Shown here: one piece after another, positions 22,279-30,788 of the stretch
Numbering within the stretch: position 1 is the first letter of the stretch
Layout: every line of letters starts with the position of its first letter
From: JBFMFR01 sp040752025
Lineage (GTDB): Bacteria; Chloroflexota; Anaerolineae; Anaerolineales; UBA4823
DNA length: 42,617 bases
Assembly: GCA_040752025.1 (NCBI GenBank)
Contig: JBFMFR010000058.1
Span: 1 to 42,617, forward strand
Direction: 5' to 3'
Translations under genes and position numbers: made by a program
Notes under the pieces: generated by a model
Seen by the model: only the letters and a program-made list of their open reading frames with translations
Databases searched by the model: none
Told to the model about the DNA's origin: nothing

Positions 22279-23115
22279 ATGAGATTGATCGAACTGGTCC
22301 AACGGAGGCCCAGACCGGAAGCGTGGGCGGAGGGAGAGAAAATCCCCTGGAACGAGGCAGAGTTCAGCCAGCGCATGCTGGCTGAACACCTGTCGCAGGA
22401 GCATGACGCCGCCAGCCGGCGGAGCGAGAAGATCGAACAGCACGTGGCCTGGATTTACGCCGAATTGCTGGGAGGAAAGCCGGGTAGGGTGCTGGACCTG
22501 GGCTGCGGGCCGGGGCTGTACGCCAGCCGGTTGGGCCGCCTGGGGTGTACGTGCAAGGGCATCGATTTCTCACCGGCTTCGATTGCGTACGCGCGGCGGA
22601 CGGCGGAGCAAGAGGGGCTGAATTGCACATACTTGGAAGAGGATGTGCGCCGGGTGGATTATGGGAGCGGGTATGACCTGGCGATGATGATCTTCGGGGA
22701 GTTCAACGTTTTTCGCATGGAGGACGCCAGCCTGATCCTGCGCAAAGCCCAGGCAGCGCTGCGCCCGGGTGGGATGCTGCTGTTGGAGGCGCACACGTTC
22801 CAGATCGTGCAGGCATTGGGGGAGCAGGGGACAAGCTGGTACAGTTCGGCGGGCGGGTTGTTCTGCGAACAGCCGTACCTGTGTTTGATGGAGAACTTCT
22901 GGGACGCGGAGCGGCGGGTGACGACCGAGCGATATTTCATCGTCGAGGCAGCCAGCGGAGAGGTGCAGCGCTATGCATCCAGCATGCAGGCGTACAGCGA
23001 GGAGGAATACCGGACGCTGGCGGAGGCAGCGGGTTTCAGGGAGGTGCGCTTCCAGGCTGCTTTCGGCGAGGCCGAGGTGGACCCGAATCTGGTGGTGATT
23101 ACGGCGCGGCGGTAA
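22279..23115 (+). CDS. class I SAM-dependent methyltransferase
   Basis: This 278-residue protein has a Rossmann-type SAM site. Motif I is VLDLGCGPGLYASRLGRLGC, the acidic ribose-binding end of strand 2 is CKGIDFSP, and motif II/III is YDLAMMIFGEFNVFRMED with LRPGGMLLLEAHTF. The N-terminal 70 residues (EFSQRMLAEHLSQEHDAASRR) form a helical cap seen in small-molecule methyltransferases. The substrate is unknown. The consensus-like promoter just upstream marks it as the first gene of a run reaching 25072. Confidence 0.87.
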   Translation: MRLIELVQRRPRPEAWAEGEKIPWNEAEFSQRMLAEHLSQEHDAASRRSEKIEQHVAWIYAELLGGKPGRVLDLGCGPGLYASRLGRLGCTCKGIDFSPASIAYARRTAEQEGLNCTYLEEDVRRVDYGSGYDLAMMIFGEFNVFRMEDASLILRKAQAALRPGGMLLLEAHTFQIVQALGEQGTSWYSSAGGLFCEQPYLCLMENFWDAERRVTTERYFIVEAASGEVQRYASSMQAYSEEEYRTLAEAAGFREVRFQAAFGEAEVDPNLVVITARR

Positions 23116-23155
23116 GCGCCTGTTGGGAGAAAATGGTATTGTTAAGGAAGGTAAA

Positions 23156-23449
23156 ATGAAAATTCTGGCACTCGAAAAAGAAGCCCCGGGGGCGACGAGC
23201 GAGCAGTTCCGGGCGCATTCGCAGGCCGAAGCCAGGCGTGTCTGGGAGCTGTACCTGGCGGGGGTGGTGCGAGAGATCTATTTCCGGGCGGAGCGGAATG
23301 AGGCGGTGCTGGTGCTGGAGTGCGCCAGCGCAGTCGAGGCACAGGAAATCCTGGCGACACTGCCGCTGGTGATGGCAGGGCTGATCGAGTTCGAGGTCAT
23401 CCCGCTGGCGCCGTATCCTGGCTTTGGGCGTTTATTTGGCGAAAGCTGA
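23156..23449 (+). CDS. muconolactone isomerase-like ferredoxin-fold protein
   Basis: This 97-residue protein begins MKILALEKEAPGATSEQF and has the alpha/beta pattern of small muconolactone delta-isomerase-like (dimeric alpha-beta barrel) proteins. The strand VREIYFRAERNEAVLVLE leads into the helix SAVEAQEILATLP and the strand LIEFEVIPLAPYPGF. Such proteins are often mislabelled; real muconolactone isomerases act in the beta-ketoadipate pathway, of which there is no sign here. AAGGAAGG precedes ATG 23156. Confidence 0.65.
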   Translation: MKILALEKEAPGATSEQFRAHSQAEARRVWELYLAGVVREIYFRAERNEAVLVLECASAVEAQEILATLPLVMAGLIEFEVIPLAPYPGFGRLFGES

Positions 23450-23457
23450 GGTTTCGA

Positions 23458-24144
23458 ATGGCTAAAAAGTCCAAGATTAGTGCAGGGAGACAATTTGTAA
23501 AAATCGGTGCGTTGGCCGCAGCGGTGGCGGGGCTGATGGCGGGCTATGAACTGGTGGTGCGCCCCTGGCACCTGAGGTGGGGGGCTACAGAGGAGGAGGC
23601 GGCCAGCCAACTGCCCGGCGATGAGCTGATCTTACATCCAAGGATGTCGGCCACGCACGCGATCACGATCCAGTCGCCCGTGGAGTGGGTTTGGGCGTGG
23701 GTGGTGCAGATGGGGCAAGGGCGCGGCGGTTTCTACAGCTATGATTGGCTCGAGAACCTTTTTGGCATGCAGATCCATAACGTTGACGAGGTGACGCCGG
23801 ATCTGCAGCACTTGCAAGTTGGGGATACGGTGCCGTTTTGGAAGGGGGCAGGGGTACAGGTCGTGGAGATCGAAGCGCCGCGCCTGCTGGTGTTGGCTGG
23901 CGGGTGGAATCCGGCCGGCGCTGAAGAAGCAGGTCAAATGGGAGGAAGCTGGACGTTTGCGCTGAGCAGGCACAATGCGAAGGCAACGCGCCTGATTGTG
24001 CGGACGAGAGCGGCCGATTTCCCTCCGCAATGGTTGAGCGCGCGTTTCTACCGCTGGCTGTTGGAGCCAGCGCATTTCGTGATGGAACGCAAGATGTTAC
24101 TGGGAATCAAGGAACACGCTGAGCGTGGTGAAAACCTGGCTTAG
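23458..24144 (+). CDS. SRPBCC-like membrane-anchored protein
   Basis: This 228-residue protein has a basic N-terminus and one hydrophobic segment (IGALAAAVAGLMAGYELVV). A SRPBCC (Bet v1-like) domain follows: the start HAITIQSPVEWVWAWVVQMG is typical of the polyketide cyclase/dehydrase group, followed by FYSYDWLENLFG, VGDTVPFWKGAGVQVVEIE and RLLVLAGGW. The C-terminal helix (FYRWLLEPAHFVMERKML) closes the hydrophobic cavity. It probably binds a hydrophobic ligand. It lies 8 nt after the isomerase-like gene and overlaps the next gene by 20 nt. Confidence 0.7.
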   Translation: MAKKSKISAGRQFVKIGALAAAVAGLMAGYELVVRPWHLRWGATEEEAASQLPGDELILHPRMSATHAITIQSPVEWVWAWVVQMGQGRGGFYSYDWLENLFGMQIHNVDEVTPDLQHLQVGDTVPFWKGAGVQVVEIEAPRLLVLAGGWNPAGAEEAGQMGGSWTFALSRHNAKATRLIVRTRAADFPPQWLSARFYRWLLEPAHFVMERKMLLGIKEHAERGENLA

Positions 24145-25072
24145 AAGGCTTACGTTTATCCTGGCGACAGGCTACATCCTGTTCTTCTATTCGGAACTGA
24201 TGTTTTGGGCGCGGGCGCGGCCTGAGGATTCGCTGGCGAACTGGCTGGTGACCTGGCAGGTGTATTCGCTGTCGGGCTATGCCATGCTTTCGGCAATTGT
24301 AGGCTTTCGAGCGAAGAGACGCTGGGCGTTGTTCCTGTGCGGGGCGCTGTTCGGCTGGCTGACGGAGGGGGTGGTTGTGCAGACGATGTACGAGGCCTTC
24401 CCTCTGCAAATCTCGTGGACTGGGCTGGCCTGGCACGCGCTGATCTCGGTGTGGGTGGGCTGGTACGGGATGCGGCGAGCACTGCAGCAAAACCAGCGGC
24501 GCTACATCTTGGGCCTCTCGATTGGCCTGGGATGCTTCTGGGGGATGTGGGGAATGTGGTGGTGGGTGGAGAGCCTGGAGCGGATCGCTGGGCCGGGTGA
24601 GTTTGCGGTTTTCGCATTGATCTCCAGCTCGCTGCTGTTTGCAGCCTACTGGCTGTGGGAGCGCACGGCAGAGGATGGTTTTTCGCTCTGGCGAGCAGGT
24701 GTGATTGCGATTGGGCTGGCGTACGGAGGGTTATTTGTGTTTGGGGCTGCCCCGGCTGCGCCGCTGGCGGTTTTTGTGCTGCCGCCTTTGCTGCTGGCGC
24801 TGTTCCTGACTCTGGAGCGCAACCGGCGCGTCGAAGAGCCTGGCAGTGTGCTGGAAGATTTACAAGGGAAGGTGGGAGCCAGCAGTTACCTGCTGTTATG
24901 GGCGATACCGTTCAGTGCAATTGCAATCTATACGGCAGCCTGGTACTTGGGGGCGCGCATACCCACCGGATGGCTGGTGTACGCGGTAACTACGCCTCTG
25001 GGATTCATACTGCTGGCAGCCAGTATTTACCAGATTTGGCGAGGCGGAATCAGGCCTGAGACTCTGGATTGA
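24125..25072 (+). CDS. polytopic membrane protein of unknown function
   Basis: The product has 315 residues with about eight to nine hydrophobic helices, e.g. LTFILATGYILFFYSELMFW, LFLCGALFGWLTEGVVV, IGLGCFWGMWGMWWWV and LPPLLLALFLTL. Loops are short and there are no charged motifs that name a family. The tandem GTG codons at 24125 and 24128 are the only starts near the beginning. It overlaps the SRPBCC gene by 20 nt, so the two may work together. The gene converges on ribA with 14 bases between. Confidence 0.6.
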   Translation: MVKTWLRRLTFILATGYILFFYSELMFWARARPEDSLANWLVTWQVYSLSGYAMLSAIVGFRAKRRWALFLCGALFGWLTEGVVVQTMYEAFPLQISWTGLAWHALISVWVGWYGMRRALQQNQRRYILGLSIGLGCFWGMWGMWWWVESLERIAGPGEFAVFALISSSLLFAAYWLWERTAEDGFSLWRAGVIAIGLAYGGLFVFGAAPAAPLAVFVLPPLLLALFLTLERNRRVEEPGSVLEDLQGKVGASSYLLLWAIPFSAIAIYTAAWYLGARIPTGWLVYAVTTPLGFILLAASIYQIWRGGIRPETLD

Positions 25073-25086
25073 GAAGAGCGGGCGTT

Positions 25087-25845
25087 TTATTCCCCGTGCA
25101 GGGCGGAAATTTGTTCGAAGGTCATGCCATCCACCAGGGGCCAGTCAATCTGTTCTTGATAGCGCTCCTGACCATCGATGGCGATCATGTGACCGGATTT
25201 GGCGGCCTTGGTGCGCAGGTAGAACTCGTTGTAAGGGTTGGGTGGGATGACCAGGGGGATGCGATCAGTGATGTGGATGCCGTAGGCGGAGAGCTCGGCG
25301 ATCTTGTGCGGGTTGTTGGTCATCAGGCGGATGGATTTGACTTTGAGGGAATTGAGCATGTGGGCGGCGATGCTGTAGTCGCGCTCATCGTCGCGGAAGC
25401 CCAGGGCCAGGTTGGCCTCAACGGTGTCGTAGCCGTGGTCTTGCAGGCCGTAGGCGCGGATTTTGTTAATGAAGCCGATGCCGCGGCCTTCCTGGCGCAG
25501 GTAGAGGAGGATGCCGTTTTCCATCTGGCCGATGGTGCGCAGGGCGGTCTCGAGCTGGTCGCGGCAGTCGCAGCGCAGCGAGCCGATGACGTCACCGGTG
25601 AGGCATTCCGAATGCATGCGCACGGGCACATCTTCGGCGTTGAGGATGTCGCCATGGACAAAGGCGGCATGCTCTTTGCCATCCTGGTTGTTCCAGAAGG
25701 CGACCACCTGGTACTGGCCGAAGCGCGAGGGGAGTTCGGCGATGGATGCGATGGTGACGCAGATGTGGTCTTTCCCATAGCCTTCGCACTCGTGGCAGTG
25801 GTTTTCCTCCAAGAGGTCTTTGATTTGCAAGGGGGTCAATGGCAT
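25087..25845 (-). CDS. ribA: GTP cyclohydrolase II
   Basis: This 252-residue enzyme opens the guanine ring of GTP in the first step of riboflavin synthesis. The zinc site C81-x10-C92-x-C94 is visible in ECLTGDVIGSLRCDC, and the catalytic Asp/Arg block is in LYLRQEGRGIGFINKIRAY. The substrate loop RLMTNNPHKIAELSAYGI is also present. The N-terminal 35 residues, with an extra CHEC pair and HIC, are an unusual addition. It is a stand-alone domain, not fused to DHBP synthase, and no other rib gene is near. No FMN riboswitch was seen upstream. Confidence 0.92.
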   Translation of the reverse strand: MPLTPLQIKDLLEENHCHECEGYGKDHICVTIASIAELPSRFGQYQVVAFWNNQDGKEHAAFVHGDILNAEDVPVRMHSECLTGDVIGSLRCDCRDQLETALRTIGQMENGILLYLRQEGRGIGFINKIRAYGLQDHGYDTVEANLALGFRDDERDYSIAAHMLNSLKVKSIRLMTNNPHKIAELSAYGIHITDRIPLVIPPNPYNEFYLRTKAAKSGHMIAIDGQERYQEQIDWPLVDGMTFEQISALHGE

Positions 25846-25984
25846 GATTTTTCTCCGAAAAGGCCCACGGGTGGGGCGCGAATATTTCCTGTGTTTGCAG
25901 CCCTATTGTAACCCCATTGAATTAAAACAGGGCTAGAGAAAAAGAGGGGTTGTCCAATTTTCGGTGACTTGATGGAGGGTGGAA

Positions 25985-26929
25985 TCAGGCGCTGTGATGC
26001 TGGCGATACCAGTCGACGGTGTGGCGGATGGCGTGGCGCAGGGGTGTGGCACTACCGCCAAAGGTGCGCCGGTAGCGGCTGTCATCGACAATGAAAGGCT
26101 TTTCGAACTCGTACATCATCTCGACGGATTCGCGGGCGGCGGGGACGAACAGTCCGCCCAGGCGCATCATGAGGGATCCCATACCGCTCATCTTGGGAGG
26201 CAGGCCGAGATCATCGAAGATCAGGGTGATGAGCTGGCGTTGGGTGAGGGTTTCGGGGTTGGGAACGTGCCAGGCCTGGCCGAGGGCTTCGGGGCGCTCG
26301 CCTAACACGGCCAGGGCTTCGCCGAAATCGTCGATGTAGGTGTAGGTGTGGGGTAGGTCGAGGCTGCCGACAGCGGAGGCGGTTTTGCCATGCAGGGCTG
26401 GAGCGAAGACACGATCGCCGAGACTGGAAGCGAGCACGCCGGGGCCGAAGAAATCGGAGCCACGGCCGATGGCAACCTGGGCTTTGCCAGCCTGGTGAGC
26501 GGCCAGGGCAGCCTCAGCCATATGGGCGCGGGTTTTGCCCTTGCGAGTGTGGGCATTGTAGGGCAGGCCCTCGTGGATGGGCCCAGCGACGGCGCCATAC
26601 ATGTAGAGGTTTTCAGCGATAACGAGCCTGGCACCGGCGCTGGCAGCGGCTTCCAGGATGCTGGCTTGCAGGGGCGGGAACTGCTCGACCCACTGATGGT
26701 AGGCGGGCTGGGCGCACTGGTAGACCACGGCGGCACCCTGGCAGGCCTGGCGGGCGCTTTCGAGGTTATAGGCATCGGCGGCGAGGACTTCGACGCCAGC
26801 GGGAACGTCAGCTTTGCCGCGGCGGTTGACGAGGCGGACGGGCTGGCTGCGGCGGAGCAGGGCGCGCATGACGGATAATCCCAGCGGGCCGCTGCCGAAA
26901 ATAACGTGGATAGGGTTAGGGTTTTTCAT
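25985..26929 (-). CDS. NAD-dependent epimerase/dehydratase (extended SDR)
   Basis: This 314-residue protein starts MKNPNPIHVIFGSGPLGLSV, with the Rossmann Gly motif GSGPLG where typical members have GxxGxxG. VYQCAQPAYHQWVEQFP, LVIAENLYMYG (the Y-x3-K region is replaced by NLYMYG) and FFGPGVLASS are characteristic of NAD-dependent epimerases of the extended SDR class. It has PHTYTYIDDFGEAL as the C-terminal substrate-region block. The ATG at 26929 is preferred over an upstream start at 26980 that precedes the Rossmann strand. A broken TetR gene lies directly upstream on the same strand and probably once regulated it. Confidence 0.83.
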   Translation of the reverse strand: MKNPNPIHVIFGSGPLGLSVMRALLRRSQPVRLVNRRGKADVPAGVEVLAADAYNLESARQACQGAAVVYQCAQPAYHQWVEQFPPLQASILEAAASAGARLVIAENLYMYGAVAGPIHEGLPYNAHTRKGKTRAHMAEAALAAHQAGKAQVAIGRGSDFFGPGVLASSLGDRVFAPALHGKTASAVGSLDLPHTYTYIDDFGEALAVLGERPEALGQAWHVPNPETLTQRQLITLIFDDLGLPPKMSGMGSLMMRLGGLFVPAARESVEMMYEFEKPFIVDDSRYRRTFGGSATPLRHAIRHTVDWYRQHHSA

Positions 26930-27025
26930 AGTAACTACTCCTGTTTGATACTGCCGGTGAAGGGGTGCGCCGAAGCTCACCTGCGACAGGCAGGCTTCAC
27001 CGGATGTAGTTTGGGTATGTCGGGT

Positions 27026-27338
27026 TTAGTTCTGGTCCAGATGCTTGATGAGGCTGTTCAGCCGGCTGTACAACTCGTGGCGGTAGAAAGCATCGGGGTC
27101 GTTGACCAGGCTGCGGGTATGGTTGAATAATTCTAACATGGGGTTGCCGTAGATCAACTCGAAATCGGCAGGGTGATCCAGCGCCCATTGGCGGTAGGCG
27201 ATTCTGAGAATCGCCTCTTCCAGTGTGGTCGATGGCGGCTTCCAGGGCATCAGCCAGATCGTTGCAGGCATCGGCGATGAGGGCGGTGACCAGATCGTCG
27301 CGGCTGGCGTAGTAGTGGTAGAGGGCCGGGGTGGTCAT
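27026..27338 (-). pseudogene. truncated and frameshifted TetR-family regulator
   Basis: The minus strand starts with MTTPALYHYYASRDDLVTAL, which is the end of the TetR HTH (ALYHYY) and the start of helix 4. After about AAIDH the sense continues in another frame: TTLEEAILRIAYRQWALDHP followed by PADFELIYGNP, a typical TetR_C_33-type domain reaching TAG/TAA near 27026. The shift lies around 27213-27240. The first HTH helices are missing upstream. Two independent lesions (5' truncation and frameshift) argue for a pseudogene rather than a sequencing error alone. Confidence 0.7.
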
Positions 27339-27423
27339 TATTCCAGAACGAAGATTTTGTGAGGCGTCCTGGATCAGATTGGAGTAAAATACGCCTGGTG
27401 AAAAATCCCCGGAGGAGCGAGAG

Positions 27424-29220
27424 ATGCAAACGTTCATCTGCCCGCAGTGTGGCGCGAAAAGCAGTTATGATCCGTGGCTTGAATCGGCGCAGTGTAAGGT
27501 GTGCGGGTATGCCCCGCCGCCGCCTGGGTCGAAGCCGGTGAGCGAGCTGCTGGCAAGCCAGGCAGCGCTGGTCAAAAAGCGCGATGATGGCCAGGAAGTG
27601 CTGGATCTTTACCGGCAGGGCAAGGCGTTTGCGCCGGATTTCATCATCCTGGTGGAACGGGGGGAGGATTTCTATACGTTCGGGGAAGATGCAGAGCGGC
27701 TGGCGGGTGTATGTGGGGGTGAGTTTCTGGTGAATGATCCTGGCAACACGCCCTTGCAAGGAGTCGAGGGGCCAATCGTCAAACTGCCGGCAGAGCAGCG
27801 GGAGGGCTGTGAGGCCAGGCTGGCCAAGGAAGGGCTGAAGGTGGGCGTTGCCGGGGAGGGGCTATTGATCTGTCCGAAATGCGGCGGGAGGAACCACCCC
27901 AGCGATGTGTTTGCCCCGGCGGTGCGATGTGTGCATTGTGGATACATCCCTCCAGCGTTGGTTAATTACGTGCGCGGCCTGATCGAGGCAGGAATTGCGG
28001 CGGCCAAGCAAAGCAATTACGATCTGGGGCGGGCGTATTTGCAGAACGCGCTGATGTGTGAGCCCAGCGGCGAGCAGCGCGTGGTGATCTGGTCGTGGAT
28101 GGCGGAGATGAGCGCCAATCTGTATGAGAAACGGGATTACCTGCGCAAAGTGCTGTCACAAGACCCAGAGGGAGCGATTGGGCGAGGGGTGCGGCGCAAG
28201 CTGGCCCAGGTGGAGATGATTATCAATGCCGGGACTGGCGGGCTGGCATCGGCGAGCGGGTCGGGGGGGGATACGCTGGAGATGGAGCAATTCGACTGCC
28301 CGCAATGCGGCGGAACAATGCGGTTCGTGCCCAAGGGGAAGAAGCTGGTATGTGACTACTGCCAATTCTTGCAACCAGCCAGCGAACGGCTGCCGAAAGG
28401 CGAAAAGGTGAGCGAACAATCTTTTGAGGCAGCCATGGCGACGTTGAAGGGGCACGGGAAAGCGGTGAGCGCTAACCTGTTCGCCTGCCCGGCTTGCGGA
28501 GCTTCGTTCATCCTGGGGGATGCGATGCTTTCATTCAACTGCCCACATTGTGCGGCAACTTGCGCAGTGGAGGAGGTGGTGACACAGGAGCTAATCCCAC
28601 CAACCGGGCTGATCCCATTTGCGATTAGCGCGGGGCAAGCGCGCAAGGCGCTGGCTGAGTGGTTGAAGCAGACGGTAAACCCTCTGCCTAGTAAAGTAGA
28701 TCCCCTGGCGGGTATGTATTTCCCGGTGTGGACTTTCGACCTGGGCGGCACGATCGGCTGGCGCGGGCAACTGCAGGTCAACTGGCTGTTCTCGGACCAG
28801 CGCTCTGGAGATATGGAAGTTTCCTACGACGATGTGTTGGTGCCAGCCAGCCGGAGCCTGCCGATGGAATTGGCGAAACAAATCGGAGGCTACGATTTGG
28901 CCCAGTTGGAGGCTTACCAGGCGGCCTATCTGGTGGACTGGCCGGCAGAGCTGTACGAGGTGAACATGTCGGACGCAACGCTGGTGGCGCGCTCGAAAGT
29001 GGTGGAGCAAGTGCGCGGCCGGCTGGTTGTTGAGGTGGGGCAGCTCAAGGATTTGCACTTGCGCACTTCTGGCCTGGCGGTGCAATCGTATAAGCTCGTG
29101 CTGCTGCCTGTGTGGATGACGAAGTATCACTGGATGGGTGATGCTTACCAGGTGATGATCAACGGACAGACAGGGGCAGTGAGAGGGCTCCTGCCGCCAG
29201 AGCAAACTCCCCAAGGATGA
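27424..29220 (+). CDS. multi-zinc-ribbon protein with MutS domain I-like segment
   Basis: The product has 598 residues. Zinc ribbon 1 has CPQC (6-9) and CKVC (24-27). Residues about 59-143 resemble MutS domain I: FIILVERGEDFYTFGEDAERLA aligns with the '[20 protein letters not shown]' block, and a later LAKEGLKVGVAGE corresponds to 'LV..G..VAICEQ', but the mismatch-binding Phe-x-Glu reads FYT. Ribbon 2 (CPKC, CVHC), ribbon 3 (CPQC, CDYC) and ribbon 4 (CPAC, CPHC) follow. The C-terminal 200 residues end in YQVMINGQTGAVRGLLP, typical of TFIIB-type zinc-ribbon proteins. It has no membrane segment. The start ATG has GGAGG upstream. Confidence 0.7.
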   Translation: MQTFICPQCGAKSSYDPWLESAQCKVCGYAPPPPGSKPVSELLASQAALVKKRDDGQEVLDLYRQGKAFAPDFIILVERGEDFYTFGEDAERLAGVCGGEFLVNDPGNTPLQGVEGPIVKLPAEQREGCEARLAKEGLKVGVAGEGLLICPKCGGRNHPSDVFAPAVRCVHCGYIPPALVNYVRGLIEAGIAAAKQSNYDLGRAYLQNALMCEPSGEQRVVIWSWMAEMSANLYEKRDYLRKVLSQDPEGAIGRGVRRKLAQVEMIINAGTGGLASASGSGGDTLEMEQFDCPQCGGTMRFVPKGKKLVCDYCQFLQPASERLPKGEKVSEQSFEAAMATLKGHGKAVSANLFACPACGASFILGDAMLSFNCPHCAATCAVEEVVTQELIPPTGLIPFAISAGQARKALAEWLKQTVNPLPSKVDPLAGMYFPVWTFDLGGTIGWRGQLQVNWLFSDQRSGDMEVSYDDVLVPASRSLPMELAKQIGGYDLAQLEAYQAAYLVDWPAELYEVNMSDATLVARSKVVEQVRGRLVVEVGQLKDLHLRTSGLAVQSYKLVLLPVWMTKYHWMGDAYQVMINGQTGAVRGLLPPEQTPQG

Positions 29221-29422
29221 GGGATGGGCGCGGAAGCGCCCAATAACCGGGCGAGGGCAAGGCCAGGCTATTTCAACATGACGGTTTTGAAAGTTAGCTC
29301 TTTTTTACCTCGAAATGGGGCAATCACAAGGTATAATCGTACGTTAATGTTTGCACAATTTTTCGGGCGTTGCATACACATCTTACAACAAAGCACGGCT
29401 CACAAAAACTGGTAAACTGCCC

Positions 29423-30772
29423 ATGAAAGAAAAAACCCTAAAGCTTTTGAATTTGCGACCTGGTGAATGGCGCCTGGTACTGATGTTGTGGTTCCTGCTG
29501 GCGGTCAATATGATCGTGCAGGAACTCTCGGACGTGGTGGCGACGGCGGGGTTCGTCAGTTCGATCGGGGCGCGGCAGGTACCCTGGTTGTGGGTGGTTA
29601 CGACGGTGATCAATATCTTCGCAGCGGCGGGATATGGATTGCTGGTGGACCGCTTCCCGCGGCTCAAACTGATCACCTGGCTGCTGATCGGCCTGGCAGG
29701 TTTTTACTTGAGTTTGCAGGTTATGTTCACGTTGGGGGTATCGGATAAGATCACGTACCCGTCGCTGTATATCCTGGCTGACCAGCAATTTGGGATTATG
29801 CCGCTGGCTTTCTGGGCGCTGGCGAACGATGTATATTCGATCAGCGAGGCCAGGCGGATTTTCCCGATTATCGCCAGCGGGGCAGTGATCGGGGGATTGG
29901 CAGGCAATGGTCTGGCGGCGGTCTCGGGGGTGATCCTGGAGCGCACTGGCGGCAGCCCGGCGATCTTGTTCTCGATTACGGCGGTTTTGCTGGTGGGGAC
30001 GATGGCGCTGCTGCGCCTGGTGTTCCGCAAGCGGGTCATCCGCGCCCGCCAATCACGCGACGAGGACAACAATCTGCGCGAGTCGATTACGCTGGGGATC
30101 GACTATTTCACCAACGTGCCAATGCTGAAGATGGCGGGGATCGCGATGCTGTGCATCGGGGTTACCCTGACGCTGGTGGAGTATCACTTCTTGCAGTCCA
30201 TCGAGCAGTGGGTGACCAGCGACTTGCAGTTCCAGAGCTTTCTGGGGATTTACAAAGCGATCCAGATGGGCGGCTTGCTGCTGTTCCAATGGTTGATCAC
30301 GGGTCGGCTCTTGCAGAAAATCCCGTTGAAGAACGCTTTCCTGGTGCTACCGGCGGCGCTGGCGGCAGCCGGCAGCGTGGCGTTGGGCTTACCGGGGTTG
30401 ATCGGGGCGGCGATTTCGCGCTTCGTGGCGCGGACGGTGTACGTGGCCTGGGATGAGCCAGCGCGCAAGAGCCTGCAAGGGCTGGTGCCGGACGAACGGC
30501 GCGGGCGTATCTCGACTTTTATGGATAGTTATTTCGGAGCGTTTGCCACGCTATTTGGCTGCTTCCTGCTGATCATTTTGCTGGGAACTGTATCGGTGGG
30601 CTGGCTGGGCGAAAGCGTGATCTCTTATATTTATCTGGGAGTGGCACTGGCAACGGCGGTTGGCAGCCTGCTGGCGGGTTTGCGCCTGCGAAAGGTTTAC
30701 GATCAGAGTCTGCTCAACTGGCGGCTGGCGCGCTCCAAACGTAAGAGCGTGCTAGATGGGATCGATTTCTAG
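29423..30772 (+). CDS. MFS-like/Npt-type nucleotide-carrier-like membrane protein
   Basis: This 449-residue membrane protein has about 12 hydrophobic segments. The N-terminus (NLRPGEWRLVLMLWFLLAVN) resembles Npt1/Npt2 (TLC) nucleotide carriers and related MFS proteins, which start with a conserved basic stretch before TM1. The block FWALANDVYSISEARRIFPIIASGAVIGGLAG is typical of this group. The central loop (VFRKRVIRARQSRDEDNNLRES) is charged. Whether it carries nucleotides is unproven. A TATAAT lies at 29332-29337. It is the first gene of a plus-strand run that ends with the ATP-grasp gene. Confidence 0.65.
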   Translation: MKEKTLKLLNLRPGEWRLVLMLWFLLAVNMIVQELSDVVATAGFVSSIGARQVPWLWVVTTVINIFAAAGYGLLVDRFPRLKLITWLLIGLAGFYLSLQVMFTLGVSDKITYPSLYILADQQFGIMPLAFWALANDVYSISEARRIFPIIASGAVIGGLAGNGLAAVSGVILERTGGSPAILFSITAVLLVGTMALLRLVFRKRVIRARQSRDEDNNLRESITLGIDYFTNVPMLKMAGIAMLCIGVTLTLVEYHFLQSIEQWVTSDLQFQSFLGIYKAIQMGGLLLFQWLITGRLLQKIPLKNAFLVLPAALAAAGSVALGLPGLIGAAISRFVARTVYVAWDEPARKSLQGLVPDERRGRISTFMDSYFGAFATLFGCFLLIILLGTVSVGWLGESVISYIYLGVALATAVGSLLAGLRLRKVYDQSLLNWRLARSKRKSVLDGIDF

Positions 30773-30788
30773 GGAGGTGCGACCTGAT

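Noticed and set aside
23156..23449. Aromatic-degradation muconolactone isomerase
   Set aside because: Fold similarity only; no other beta-ketoadipate pathway genes are present.
25069..25911. Plus-strand open frame across the GTP cyclohydrolase gene
   Set aside because: The translation is Val/Gly/Asp-rich without motifs; the minus-strand ribA is unambiguous.
25846..25984. FMN riboswitch before ribA
   Set aside because: No RFN-element conserved blocks are present in the short upstream region.
29225..29241. Terminator after the multi-zinc-ribbon gene
   Set aside because: A GGGCGC/GCGCCC hairpin with GGAA loop exists, but no T-run follows it.
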